A stretch of DNA of 64,000 bases from JADJNY01 sp046349615 (GTDB lineage: Bacteria > Planctomycetota > UBA1135 > GCA-002686595): positions 310,001 through 374,000 of the forward strand of contig JAXMBZ010000003.1 of assembly GCA_046349615.1 (NCBI GenBank). The letters run 5' to 3'. Within the stretch, counting starts at the first letter, position 1. Each line of letters starts with the position of its first letter. Positions 18,501 through 25,959 of this stretch are shown here, piece by piece. The notes beneath the pieces are model-generated. The model saw nothing but the letters and a program-made list of their open reading frames with translations. It searched no databases and was not told where the DNA came from. A program made the translations under genes and the position numbers.

Positions 18501-20800
18501 CGGTTGCCGCGCACGTCGATCGAGAGATGGCTCCACACGTCCGCGGGGAGCCCGGGTCCGTCGCCCTTCGCGAGCGCGTAGCGCACCTCGCCGACTTCCT
18601 TGAACTCGGTGTCGGGATGATCGCCGAAGCCGTCGAGCACGCGCAGCACGAGGTCCTGTCCCTCGATCAGGAGCGACAAGCGATCGGTCTCCTGCGTCGA
18701 GCCGCCGACGTCGAGGATGCGCCCCGCGTCGAGCGAGCGCGGCTTCACCCACAGGTCGAGCGCGAGCGGCTTCGCGAGCGGAGCGCGCCCGCCGGCGCCC
18801 TGCTTGTCCGTCCAACGCAGCAGCGCGTCGTCGGTCGCGCGGCGGATCGGCTGGTCGGGGAGATAGCGCCCTTCGAGGTCGCGCGTCTCGTGGTCGAAGT
18901 GGAGCACGCGTCCTTGGCGCTGCCCCATCTCGTCGACGCGCGACGGCCAGAGCTGGATCCACGCGGTCGCTTCGCGCGAGGCGAAGACGTGCTCCGGCGT
19001 CGGCGGCGACTCGCGGTCCTGGAACGCCTTCGTGTCCGTCACGCCGGGCAGGTACGCCTGACCTTCGGCCGTGCCCATGTGCGCCCACAAACGCGACGGC
19101 GGCGAGGCGCCGTTGTCCCAGCGCGTCGTCGCGTTCGGCGCGGTCGTCCACCACGGCGCGTCGCACGAGAGCCGCAGCTCCTCGTCGAAGTCCTCCTGCC
19201 GCGCCCAGAGCTTCAGGAGCTCGCGCTGCGGCGCGACGACGGCGACCTCGTCGCGCACGGCGCGCGCGCGCTCGACGCCCGAGAGCGCGTTCACGCTCGC
19301 GCGCAGCTCGAACTCGTACACGTCGCGCGTCGTGAAGCAGTACGGCATCGTCGAGAACGCGAGCCCGCCGTCGTTCGCGTTCAAGCCGTTGCGATAGAGC
19401 GCGAGCGCCTTGTCCGCCGTGATCAGGCCCTGCCCGCCCGCGAGCGCCTCGGGCGCGATCGGCGCGTCGCTCGGGAGCTTCTCGAGCGCCGCCGCGGGCA
19501 GCACGACGCGGCGCAGGAAGTCCTCGAAGCCCTCGAGCGGGCGCGACTCTTCGACGAGCTCCGCGAGCTTCTCCGCCTCGTCGCGCAGGATGCGCGAGTT
19601 GCGGCCCGCCATCTGGAGGTTCGTGAAGAGCGCGACGAGCACGTCGCGCCGCGCCGTGTTCAAGTTCACGGGCCGCCGCGCGAGCACGCTGAGCTCCGCG
19701 CGCCACGCCGCGTAGTCGTTGACGAACACCTTGTCGAGGAACACTTCGCCCGTGCGCGCGACGAACTGCACGACGGCGAGCTCCGTGTTCGTCCCGTCCG
19801 TGACGCGCACGGTCGAACCCGGGTTGAGCCAGCGCGCGCTCTCGACGCGCAGCTTGCCGTCCTTGCCGCCCTGGATCGGCGTCGTCACGCGCGTCGCGTG
19901 CTGCCACACCGCACCCGCGCACGTGCCGGCGTGCACGCTGCCGTGGAGGAGCAGCGGACGCAGGACCTCCGCGTCGAGCTCCGCGCGCTTGCCCGTCTCT
20001 TTCGCGAGCACGTTCGCGAGGTCGAACTCGCCCGCGAGCCGCAGCTCCTCCTGCGCTTCGAACGGACGCAGACGGCCGTCCTCCGTCGCGATGCGCCAGA
20101 GCACCGGCGCGAACGCGCGCTGGTCGAGCACGGGCTCGCCGATGTCGTGGTCGCCGGGCGGACGCGGACCGCCGCGCCACTCCGCGCCCGTCGCGGGCCC
20201 GAGCACGCCGCGCGTGAACTGCACGAGCTCGCTCTCGACGAGCTTCGAGTACTGGATCAACTCGCCGTTCGCCCACAGGAAGCCTTGCGGCCGCAGCCCG
20301 GCGGCGGAGTTCAGCTTGAGCGACTTCGAATCGGCCGCGACCGCCTCGGTGAAGCGCTTCGCGACGCCCATCAGGTTCGCGATCACGTGCGGCGGGCACG
20401 AGTTCAGGTCGATCTTCGCGGCGACGTCCTCGACCTCGGCGTCCCACTGCGGACCGTTCGGATCGTTCGCGTTCAGGAACGCGGGATCGAGGTCGTTCTT
20501 CACCTCGATCTCGGAGCGCGCGTCCCAGTACGGCGTCGGATCGGCGGTGCCGTGGCTCTCCGCGAGCACCGCGCGCACGTGGCGTCCGGCGGTGTCGAGC
20601 GCGACGCGCGCCTCGACGCGATCGGCGATCGCGCTCGACGCGCTGTCCGCGTTGCGCGCCATGAGCAGGAACGGGGTCGCGAGCACGAGCAGGAGGAGCA
20701 GGACGACGAGCACGATCACGAGCGCCATCCCGCGCTCGCTCTCGCGCGCGAGGAGCGGCCCGCGCGCCGCGCGCATCCGGTCACCGAGGACTCGCTTCAT
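15542..20800 (-). CDS. Giant GspK-like pseudopilin (1752 residues) with LamG and repeated modules
   Basis: Starts at ATG 20800, overlapping the end of the GspH gene. GspK character: N-terminal hydrophobic helix RGMALVIVLVVLLLLLVLATPF without Glu5, as in other GspK proteins, followed by RVEARVALDTAGRHVRAVLAESH, DLNSCPPHVIANLMG and the helix-hairpin-helix region RRPVNLNTARRDVLVALFT. GspK normally has about 320 residues; here another 1200 follow. A concanavalin/LamG-like domain lies at about 678-786 (LDLWVKPRS, WSHLSIDVRG, DLRVNGLFHG). A module of the type IG-DE-(I/V)-Y...RG--GT---H--G--V is seen at about 162-224, 800-890, 1003-1026, 1471-1523 and 1543-1612. A Gly-rich linker is at 1157-1178. 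It may expose binding domains at the pseudopilus tip. Confidence 0.85.
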   Translation of the reverse strand: MKRVLGDRMRAARGPLLARESERGMALVIVLVVLLLLLVLATPFLLMARNADSASSAIADRVEARVALDTAGRHVRAVLAESHGTADPTPYWDARSEIEVKNDLDPAFLNANDPNGPQWDAEVEDVAAKIDLNSCPPHVIANLMGVAKRFTEAVAADSKSLKLNSAAGLRPQGFLWANGELIQYSKLVESELVQFTRGVLGPATGAEWRGGPRPPGDHDIGEPVLDQRAFAPVLWRIATEDGRLRPFEAQEELRLAGEFDLANVLAKETGKRAELDAEVLRPLLLHGSVHAGTCAGAVWQHATRVTTPIQGGKDGKLRVESARWLNPGSTVRVTDGTNTELAVVQFVARTGEVFLDKVFVNDYAAWRAELSVLARRPVNLNTARRDVLVALFTNLQMAGRNSRILRDEAEKLAELVEESRPLEGFEDFLRRVVLPAAALEKLPSDAPIAPEALAGGQGLITADKALALYRNGLNANDGGLAFSTMPYCFTTRDVYEFELRASVNALSGVERARAVRDEVAVVAPQRELLKLWARQEDFDEELRLSCDAPWWTTAPNATTRWDNGASPPSRLWAHMGTAEGQAYLPGVTDTKAFQDRESPPTPEHVFASREATAWIQLWPSRVDEMGQRQGRVLHFDHETRDLEGRYLPDQPIRRATDDALLRWTDKQGAGGRAPLAKPLALDLWVKPRSLDAGRILDVGGSTQETDRLSLLIEGQDLVLRVLDGFGDHPDTEFKEVGEVRYALAKGDGPGLPADVWSHLSIDVRGNRPSQMDLRVNGLFHGVRRPGLTRLTGSVGQSTGEIPVESVEGFPPECCVKIGNELVEVVVQNGSMSARRQETGRLAGFGGRTAREQYTSTDTTAVAEYPGVDVPVNLATISTTHEAGTPVELYGYSAPIATRVPTGHSTLANELGPWRVAKATAVVGASTPQGDPIVLLGAFGPFTLGNGMEAQSTVTGLVLASADDASQAPETFMKAFHSGGGYAAVIQWASPAQVRQTVPGAPLGGIEIIRYSGWSGTTLNIAARGIAPSELPTLAADNAGWLTNLLDVTGAGMRRAFVTNYQTFFTQFNAQISASTFVVPISLAVPSASATDYHPQDGLSHFAQITHVDDAENTEWVRYDDFVVGQGQLVRTAPKALRWLFNVLTGRNAPPNYQPPTGGGGGPGGGGGGTPGGGASGGGMLAEGADSMEGGAKDALLVAPAVASAAPSAQYSPNWEPRIGKTTNKDFPLSDAASSRFQFRGVFGTFTHQHNAGLEVLPVFALNERGISGGRPGAMDAAFLVGANSDHPGWPVRVHHAHRPSPINKFAWWQQAQGSSAATVADPPTDPPDDSNAQEPELLQYFYVGLKQRSPEPLTPGTASGSANEPVYDTREITRLVCYPSGELPRQVNRAVVGGAYDGRGGGVPNAVVDEIVFGDTLRFQVAIGASKPFPGASLILDGQTVREQDLMLKVVPKAVRIAGVDFRLDYEFLNELPEDAGLLRIGDEVVAYDQRDPSQGTLQLCANGRGLLGTRPQPHEATEPVSLLEHVTVSFLASGIGPSDALIPLANAEEFPNEGTVLIGDELIHYTRLEGTGLGMPKGSMQPGKMDAQGEGLFRGRFGTTPAAHSAGEAVILFPFRYWDRWAQRADASELAYFGFSASQPAAFWTGCFFEKEDADAAQIGVLLRTDPNAPWDADPEQDKRLALFWTGDEKGHSLPIGRQSDRVDWRVFVQYAKGAFDAKTGLSHGWRQTPRLRHLGVTSYAPNLTLRSVER

Positions 20801-21837
20801 TCGACCATCCCGAACAGGCTGACCTGCGCCGTCTGCGTGCGGCCGTCCGAGTACTCGAGCGTGATCACCACGGGCTCGGCGTGGCGCTCGCGGTCGAGCC
20901 CGCCGCCCGCGGCGAAGCGCACGTCCTTCGGCGTCGTCTTCGCGAACGCGACCTTGGACGGGAGGCGCAGCTCCTCGCCCGCCTGCACGCACGCGACGAC
21001 GAGATCGTCGACCGCGCCCGCCCACGGCTCGTTCGCGGGCGAGAGCACGAGCGGGCCCTCCGCCTTCCACACGCGCGCGTCCTCGCGGCGCGCGGCGCAC
21101 GGCACGTGGTCGACCTCGAGCACGAACGTCGCGCGGTCGTAGGAGAGCGTGACCTCGGACCAGCGGCCCGGTCGCAGCACGTCCACGTCGGTGCGCAGCG
21201 TCAGCTTGCCGCCGCGCATCGTGCCGCCCTGGTCCTCGACGACCTCCGGCGCGAACCACGCCTGGAGCGAGCCGTCCGAGGACGTCTCGAGCCCGATCGA
21301 CTCTCCGAACGCGAGCACGGTCCCGCCGCCGCCGCGCTCGCCGTCGTCCGGACGCAGCGCGAGCGAGAGCTGGAAACCCTCGCGCAGATCGCACGCGGCG
21401 TCCTGGTGCAGCGCGAACTCGACGCGCGAGCGCGGCGGCTCGCCCGCGAACGACAGCGCCCTCCCGTGGAAGCCGCGCTCGACGAGCTTCCCGCCCGTGT
21501 GCACGCCGGAGAGGCCGAACGCGCCCTCGAACGCCTCGCTCTCGAACCGCCACGTGCCGACGACCTGGAGCCCCGACGCGCGCATCGTGCCGTTCTCGAG
21601 GTCGAAGCTCGCGCGCGCGGGCGAACGCTGCGCGACGGCGAAGTTGCGCGCGGAGCGCAGCGTGTTCTGCACCTCGGCGAGCGCGACCTGCTCGCCGAAG
21701 TCGAGCCGCGCGATCGCGCCGAAGCCGAGGCCGAAGACGAGCGCCAGAATCCCGATCACGAGGAGGAGCTCGACGAGCGTGAAGCCCGCCGCGCGCGGGC
21801 GCGCCGCGAACGAGCCGGCGATGCGCGCGCGGGCCAC
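20797..21837 (-). CDS. GspH-like pseudopilin fused to a LamG-like domain
   Basis: GTG start at 21837; the stop overlaps the GspK start. The prepilin motif is AAGFTLVELLLVIGILALVFGLGFGAIA, followed by VALAEVQNTLRSARNFAVAQRSPARASFD, which matches the GspH/FimT body. At 346 residues it is about twice the usual GspH. Residues about 125-305 form a concanavalin/LamG-like domain: ALSFAGE, GFQLSLALRPDD, TVLAFGESIGLETSSDG, WSEVTLSYDRATFVLEVD and AGAVDDLVVACVQAG. Such jelly-roll domains usually bind carbohydrate or protein ligands, so a role in surface binding is inferred. Confidence 0.82.
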   Translation of the reverse strand: MARARIAGSFAARPRAAGFTLVELLLVIGILALVFGLGFGAIARLDFGEQVALAEVQNTLRSARNFAVAQRSPARASFDLENGTMRASGLQVVGTWRFESEAFEGAFGLSGVHTGGKLVERGFHGRALSFAGEPPRSRVEFALHQDAACDLREGFQLSLALRPDDGERGGGGTVLAFGESIGLETSSDGSLQAWFAPEVVEDQGGTMRGGKLTLRTDVDVLRPGRWSEVTLSYDRATFVLEVDHVPCAARREDARVWKAEGPLVLSPANEPWAGAVDDLVVACVQAGEELRLPSKVAFAKTTPKDVRFAAGGGLDRERHAEPVVITLEYSDGRTQTAQVSLFGMVE

Positions 21838-21841
21838 GGCG

Positions 21842-22489
21842 TCAGTCCTTCGCTTCGGCGGGCCAGTTGCCGAGGTCGTCGTCCGTGCCGAAGCGGCCGT
21901 CGGCGCCGGCGGAGACGAGCTGGTACTTGTTCGCGTTGCGCGGCCCCTTGGTCGTCGGGTTGATCGCCGCGGTGACGTTCGCGTCGACGAGCTCGCCCGT
22001 CTCGTTGTCGCGCGTCACGTACGCCTGCGGCTTGCCGTAGTCGCGACGATGGGTGTACGCGATCGGATTCTCCCACTGGTCCTTGAGCTCGAAGAGCTTG
22101 CCGCTCGGCAGGCGCGAGACCGGCTTCTTCGTCTCGTCCTCGTCGAGGTTGACGAAGCCGTCCTCGCCGAGCGACGTGCCGCCCCACTGGTTCGACCAGA
22201 GCGACTGGACGAGGCACTCCGCGCCGACGTTCGTCGCGTTCGGCATCGTCCCCCACGCTTCGACCCACGTCGACGGCGGGTAGTCGCCGAACTTGTGCTC
22301 GTACTCGTCGATCGCGGCGCCGAGCTGCACGAGGTGCGCGCGCTCGAGCTGCTCCTTCGCCGTCTTCGACGTGCCGAGCAGGCGCGGCAGGAGCACGATC
22401 ATCAGGATGCCGAGGATCACGATCACCGCGAGCATCTCGAGCAGCGTGAAGCCCGCCGCGCGAGCCCGGTGCAGGCCACGAGCGCGCAT
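21842..22489 (-). CDS. Type II secretion major pseudopilin, GspG-like
   Basis: Starts at ATG 22489, whose A is also the last base of the TPR gene stop (TGATG). The prepilin motif AAGFTLLEMLAVIVILGILMIVLLPRLLG has the conserved Glu5. The body has YPPSTWVEAWG and KLFELKDQWENPIAYTHR, and the end SAGADGRFGTDDDLGNW carries the calcium-loop signature of GspG. The 215 residues exceed a usual GspG (about 145) because of an insertion near the middle (about 75-115). It would form the pseudopilus shaft. Confidence 0.9.
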   Translation of the reverse strand: MRARGLHRARAAGFTLLEMLAVIVILGILMIVLLPRLLGTSKTAKEQLERAHLVQLGAAIDEYEHKFGDYPPSTWVEAWGTMPNATNVGAECLVQSLWSNQWGGTSLGEDGFVNLDEDETKKPVSRLPSGKLFELKDQWENPIAYTHRRDYGKPQAYVTRDNETGELVDANVTAAINPTTKGPRNANKYQLVSAGADGRFGTDDDLGNWPAEAKD

Positions 22490-25161
22490 CACTTCTTCTC
22501 CCGGTACGTGACCTCGACGTCGTCGACGTCGAGCGTGACCTGGCGGCCGGTCTGGCCGTCCGCGAAGACGCCGAGGTAGAGGTTGCCCGTCGTGCGCGCG
22601 AGGTTCGGGAACGACTTGCCCTCGACGATCGGGAAGCCGTCGAACAGCACGCGCACGCGCGCGTCGGCGGCGTCGCCCATGCGCTCGATGCGGAGCGTGT
22701 ACGTCGTGTCGAACTTCCACTCGAAGTTCGGCACGTCCGTCCACGGGAGCTCCTCCTCGCCGCGCTTCATCGCGCGCCACTGGAGGCCGTTCCGGCCCGG
22801 ATCGTTCGGCCGCGCGATCGCGAGCTCGGCTTCGACCTGGCTCTCACCGCCGCGCTGCGTCTCGCGCGACACGAAGAGCCCGACCTTCGCGGTCGTGCCC
22901 GCGTGCACGGTGACCTTCGCCTCGAGCGCGACGAACTGCCCGGCGGACTTCGTCTGCCAGAGGCGCGCCTTGCCGTTCTGCTTGAACGCGCCGGAGAGCG
23001 TCACGACGCCGTCGTGGATCGAGGCCTGGGGGCCGCTCTTCTCGTCGACGTCCCAGCCGTTGAGGAGGCTCTTGCGCTCGAAGCGGTCGCTCCACACGAC
23101 CTTCTCGAGGTGGTCCCGGATGCGCTCGATCTGGGCGCGCGCCCAGACTCGATGCGGATCGGTCTCGGGGAACGCGCGGCGGGCGTCGTCGAGCTCGCGC
23201 AGGCGCGTCTGCGCCTCGATCGCGTTCGTCTCGCCGCCCTTCGCGTACCAGCACCACGCGAGCGAGTTGCGCGCGGTCGGGTGCTCCGGGTCGATGGCGA
23301 GCGCCGCCTTGAACGCCTCTTCGGCCGCGCGCACGTCGCCCATGCGGAGGAAGTTCATCCCGCGCAGCACGATCGCACCGACGAGCTTGGGATCGAGCTG
23401 CATCGCGCGCTCGAGGTACTTGTCCGCCGCGTCCCAGCGCCCCTTCTGGTGCATCAACGCGCCGAGCGCCGCGAGCGCGTCGGGGAAGTCGAGCTCGCGG
23501 TCGAGCGCGCGCTGGAACGACTCGATCGCGCCGTCGACGTCGTCGCGCGCGGCCTGCACGCGGCCGCGCTGGTAGAGCGTCCACGCATCGGTCGGATCGT
23601 TCTCGAGCGCGAGGTCGATCCAGTGCTGCGCTTCGTCGGGGTTGCCGACGAGCTCCGCGAGCCACGACACGGCGCGCAGCGCGGCGCACGCGCGCAGCGG
23701 ATCCAGGTCCGCCGCGGCGAGGAGCGCGTCCTTCGCCTTCGCGAGCGCGGCGGCGTCCTTGCCCGCGAGACCCGCGAGCCCGTTCGCGAGGACGAGTTCG
23801 AAGCCCTGCGCGTTCTCGACGGGCGTCGCGCCGCCGCCGCGCACGATCGCGACGGCGAGCAGGCCGGCCTGGGCGCGCGGCTCGGTCGCGTCCGCTTGCT
23901 GCGCCTTCGTGAACCACTCGTTCGCCTCGTCGAGCTCGCCCGCCGCGAGCAGCGCGGAGCCGAGGTCGCAGCGCAGGATCGCGCGGTCGTGCTTCGCCTC
24001 CGGCGCGGACGGCTCGTGCTCGTTCGCGAGGCGCAGGTGCTCGACGGCCTCGTCGGCGCGGCCGCGCTCGAGGAGGAAGCGTCCGAGCGCCGCCTGCACC
24101 GGCCACAACGTGCGGCCCGCGCGCTCCGCTTCGCGCAGACGCGCTTCGGCCTTGTCGAACATGCGGAAGCGCGCTTCGAGCTCCGCGAGCCGCGCCATCA
24201 CGAGCGCGTTCTTGTTCCACGCTCCGTTGAGCATCTCCTGGTAGGCCTGGAACGCCTTCTCGAACTGGAAGCCGGCCTCGAAGACGCGCGCGCGTCCCAG
24301 ACGCGGCGCGGGGTCGTCCTTCAGGGCGAGGGCGGCGCGGTCGTAGAGCTCCTCCGCGACCTCGAGCGCGCGCGGCGTCTCGTGGCGGAGCTCGACGCAG
24401 CTCCCGGCGAACCACAGCGCCTGGTCGTACTGCGACGCGGGCAGCGGATCGCCGAACTCGACGCGCTGCTGCTCGATGCGGTTCACGACGGTGTCCGCGA
24501 AGCCGAACTCCTGCGCGACGTTGCGCGCGACCGGCACGGGCGGCTGACCGGGCAGCTTCGGCTGGCCCGTCTCGGGGTTCACCTCGACGAAGAGGAGCGG
24601 TTCGTTCGCGCGCTTCGCGAGTCGGTACCGGTCTTCGTTCGCGATACGGCCGAACTTGAACTCGTTCGAGCGGTACCAGTCGTACAGCTTCTTCCAGGCG
24701 TTCAAGCGCTCGGCACGCTCGGCGGCCGTGAGCTCCTTCGCCGCGGTCTTGGGCGGCGGCGCGTCGTCGACGGGTGCGGCCTCCACGGCGAAGAGATCGG
24801 GCGCGGCGACGCGCGTCGGCGTCGTGCGCAGGAACCGGCCGAAGAGCGCGGGCTCGGGGCCGGGCAGCGGCGGCGGACGGAGCGCGGGCAGCGCGACCAT
24901 CGGCGGCGGTTGGAAGTCGAGCGGCGGGAGCGGGCGCGTGTCGCTCGGCGGCGCGAAGAGCTCGCGCGTCGACGCGGGGTCGAACTCGCGGCGCTCGGTC
25001 GCGACGAGCTTGCCGTCGGGCACCGCGGGCCGTTCGAGCGTCGGCGCCGCGCCCGCGCGCGCCGGCGGTGTGCGCGGCGTCGACTTCGACGTCGACCACG
25101 CGAGCCAGCCGAGCACGCCGGCGGTCAGGATCAGGACGACTTGTTCCTTGCGCATTCCCAC
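22489..25161 (-). CDS. Membrane-anchored TPR protein with C-terminal jelly-roll domain
   Basis: An 890-residue protein with an N-terminal membrane helix (about 8-24), a Pro-rich linker (30-120), a helical region with many tetratricopeptide repeats (about 260-690, e.g. AIESFQRALDRELDFPDALAAL and AAEEAFKAALAIDPEHPTARNS), and a C-terminal concanavalin-like domain (about 705-890, DRFERKSLLNGWDV, ALEAKVTVHAGTTAKVGLFV, YTLRIERMGD, LYLGVFADG) resembling 3-keto-disaccharide hydrolase/DUF1080-type folds. GTG 25161 has gaggaa 5 nt upstream; an ATG two codons later is the alternative. It sits between the PilO-like gene and GspG, in the place where GspC/PilP-like periplasmic parts often lie, so a scaffold role is inferred. 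Confidence 0.8.
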   Translation of the reverse strand: MGMRKEQVVLILTAGVLGWLAWSTSKSTPRTPPARAGAAPTLERPAVPDGKLVATERREFDPASTRELFAPPSDTRPLPPLDFQPPPMVALPALRPPPLPGPEPALFGRFLRTTPTRVAAPDLFAVEAAPVDDAPPPKTAAKELTAAERAERLNAWKKLYDWYRSNEFKFGRIANEDRYRLAKRANEPLLFVEVNPETGQPKLPGQPPVPVARNVAQEFGFADTVVNRIEQQRVEFGDPLPASQYDQALWFAGSCVELRHETPRALEVAEELYDRAALALKDDPAPRLGRARVFEAGFQFEKAFQAYQEMLNGAWNKNALVMARLAELEARFRMFDKAEARLREAERAGRTLWPVQAALGRFLLERGRADEAVEHLRLANEHEPSAPEAKHDRAILRCDLGSALLAAGELDEANEWFTKAQQADATEPRAQAGLLAVAIVRGGGATPVENAQGFELVLANGLAGLAGKDAAALAKAKDALLAAADLDPLRACAALRAVSWLAELVGNPDEAQHWIDLALENDPTDAWTLYQRGRVQAARDDVDGAIESFQRALDRELDFPDALAALGALMHQKGRWDAADKYLERAMQLDPKLVGAIVLRGMNFLRMGDVRAAEEAFKAALAIDPEHPTARNSLAWCWYAKGGETNAIEAQTRLRELDDARRAFPETDPHRVWARAQIERIRDHLEKVVWSDRFERKSLLNGWDVDEKSGPQASIHDGVVTLSGAFKQNGKARLWQTKSAGQFVALEAKVTVHAGTTAKVGLFVSRETQRGGESQVEAELAIARPNDPGRNGLQWRAMKRGEEELPWTDVPNFEWKFDTTYTLRIERMGDAADARVRVLFDGFPIVEGKSFPNLARTTGNLYLGVFADGQTGRQVTLDVDDVEVTYREKK

Positions 25162-25177
25162 GTCGTTTCCTCGGTGC

Positions 25178-25957
25178 TCAGGGCGTGCTCGCGGGCTCCG
25201 CGTCGTGCAGGCGGACGGCGTCGAAGGTGACTTCGAGCGTCGCTTCGTCGGTCTTGTTGCGCGCGGGCGCCATCTCGGACTTCTCGAGCACGAGCGGTCC
25301 TCCGCCCTTCGCGTCCTGCGAGAGTTGGAGGAACTGCACGAGCGGTCCGGGGCGACCGGAGAGCGCGAACGTCACGCGCGTGCGCTCGATCGCGCCGACG
25401 CCTTCCTTCGAGTTGAGCTTCGGGTCGAGCTTGATCTCGAGCTTGTCGATCCGCTCGACGCCCGCGGCGAGCGCCATGCGCACCGCGCGATCGACGAGGT
25501 CGAGGCCCTCGAGGTAGCGCACGATCTCCGGTTCGCGCGTCGGCGAGAGCGCGGGGAGCCCGAGCTCCTCGGGCAGGCGCATTCCCGCGCGCCCCGCGAG
25601 CGTCAGCAGGTTCTCGCGCACGCCGGAGACGACCTGGAAGTACTGGCTCCCCGCCGCTCCGGTCTTGGGATCGGGGCGGAAGCCGTCGCGCGCGACGAAC
25701 GCGACGTCCTTGCGCAGCGCGTTCGTGACGTCGAGCAGCGCCTGGTTGTCGGCCTGGAGCGCCTTGAGCTGCTCCGCGGAGTAGAGCTTGTCGTTCGCGA
25801 GCTTCGAGCGCGTGCGGGCGAGCGACGCTTGGTTCGACTTGAGCTCCGTCGTGAAGAACGTGTCGACGAGCATCCAGCCGATCACGAACACGAGCGCGCC
25901 CGACGCCGTGACGACGGCGAAGCGCTTGTTCTCCTGCCACCAATCGTTGACGGCCAT
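25178..25957 (-). CDS. PilO/GspM-like inner-membrane assembly protein
   Basis: 259 residues with a short cytoplasmic N-terminus (MAVNDWWQENKR), a membrane helix at about 13-33, a coiled-coil stretch (about 38-75, ELKSNQASLARTRSKLANDK) and a C-terminal alpha/beta domain (RTRVTFALSGRPGPLVQFLQLSQ, EATLEVTFDAVRLHD) that fits the ferredoxin-like fold of PilO/GspM. It starts 2 nt after the PilM-PilN fusion gene. In pilus and type II systems, this protein pairs with PilN/GspL to form the inner-membrane alignment platform. The sequence match is by layout, not strong identity. Confidence 0.72.
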   Translation of the reverse strand: MAVNDWWQENKRFAVVTASGALVFVIGWMLVDTFFTTELKSNQASLARTRSKLANDKLYSAEQLKALQADNQALLDVTNALRKDVAFVARDGFRPDPKTGAAGSQYFQVVSGVRENLLTLAGRAGMRLPEELGLPALSPTREPEIVRYLEGLDLVDRAVRMALAAGVERIDKLEIKLDPKLNSKEGVGAIERTRVTFALSGRPGPLVQFLQLSQDAKGGGPLVLEKSEMAPARNKTDEATLEVTFDAVRLHDAEPASTP

Positions 25958-25959
25958 GC

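Noticed and set aside
14406..20447. 2013-codon minus-strand frame running through GspJ and across GspK
   Set aside because: Only its last 379 codons (from 15545) are GspJ. The rest is a frame-shifted shadow of the giant GspK, which is supported by its own motifs and stop/start overlap.
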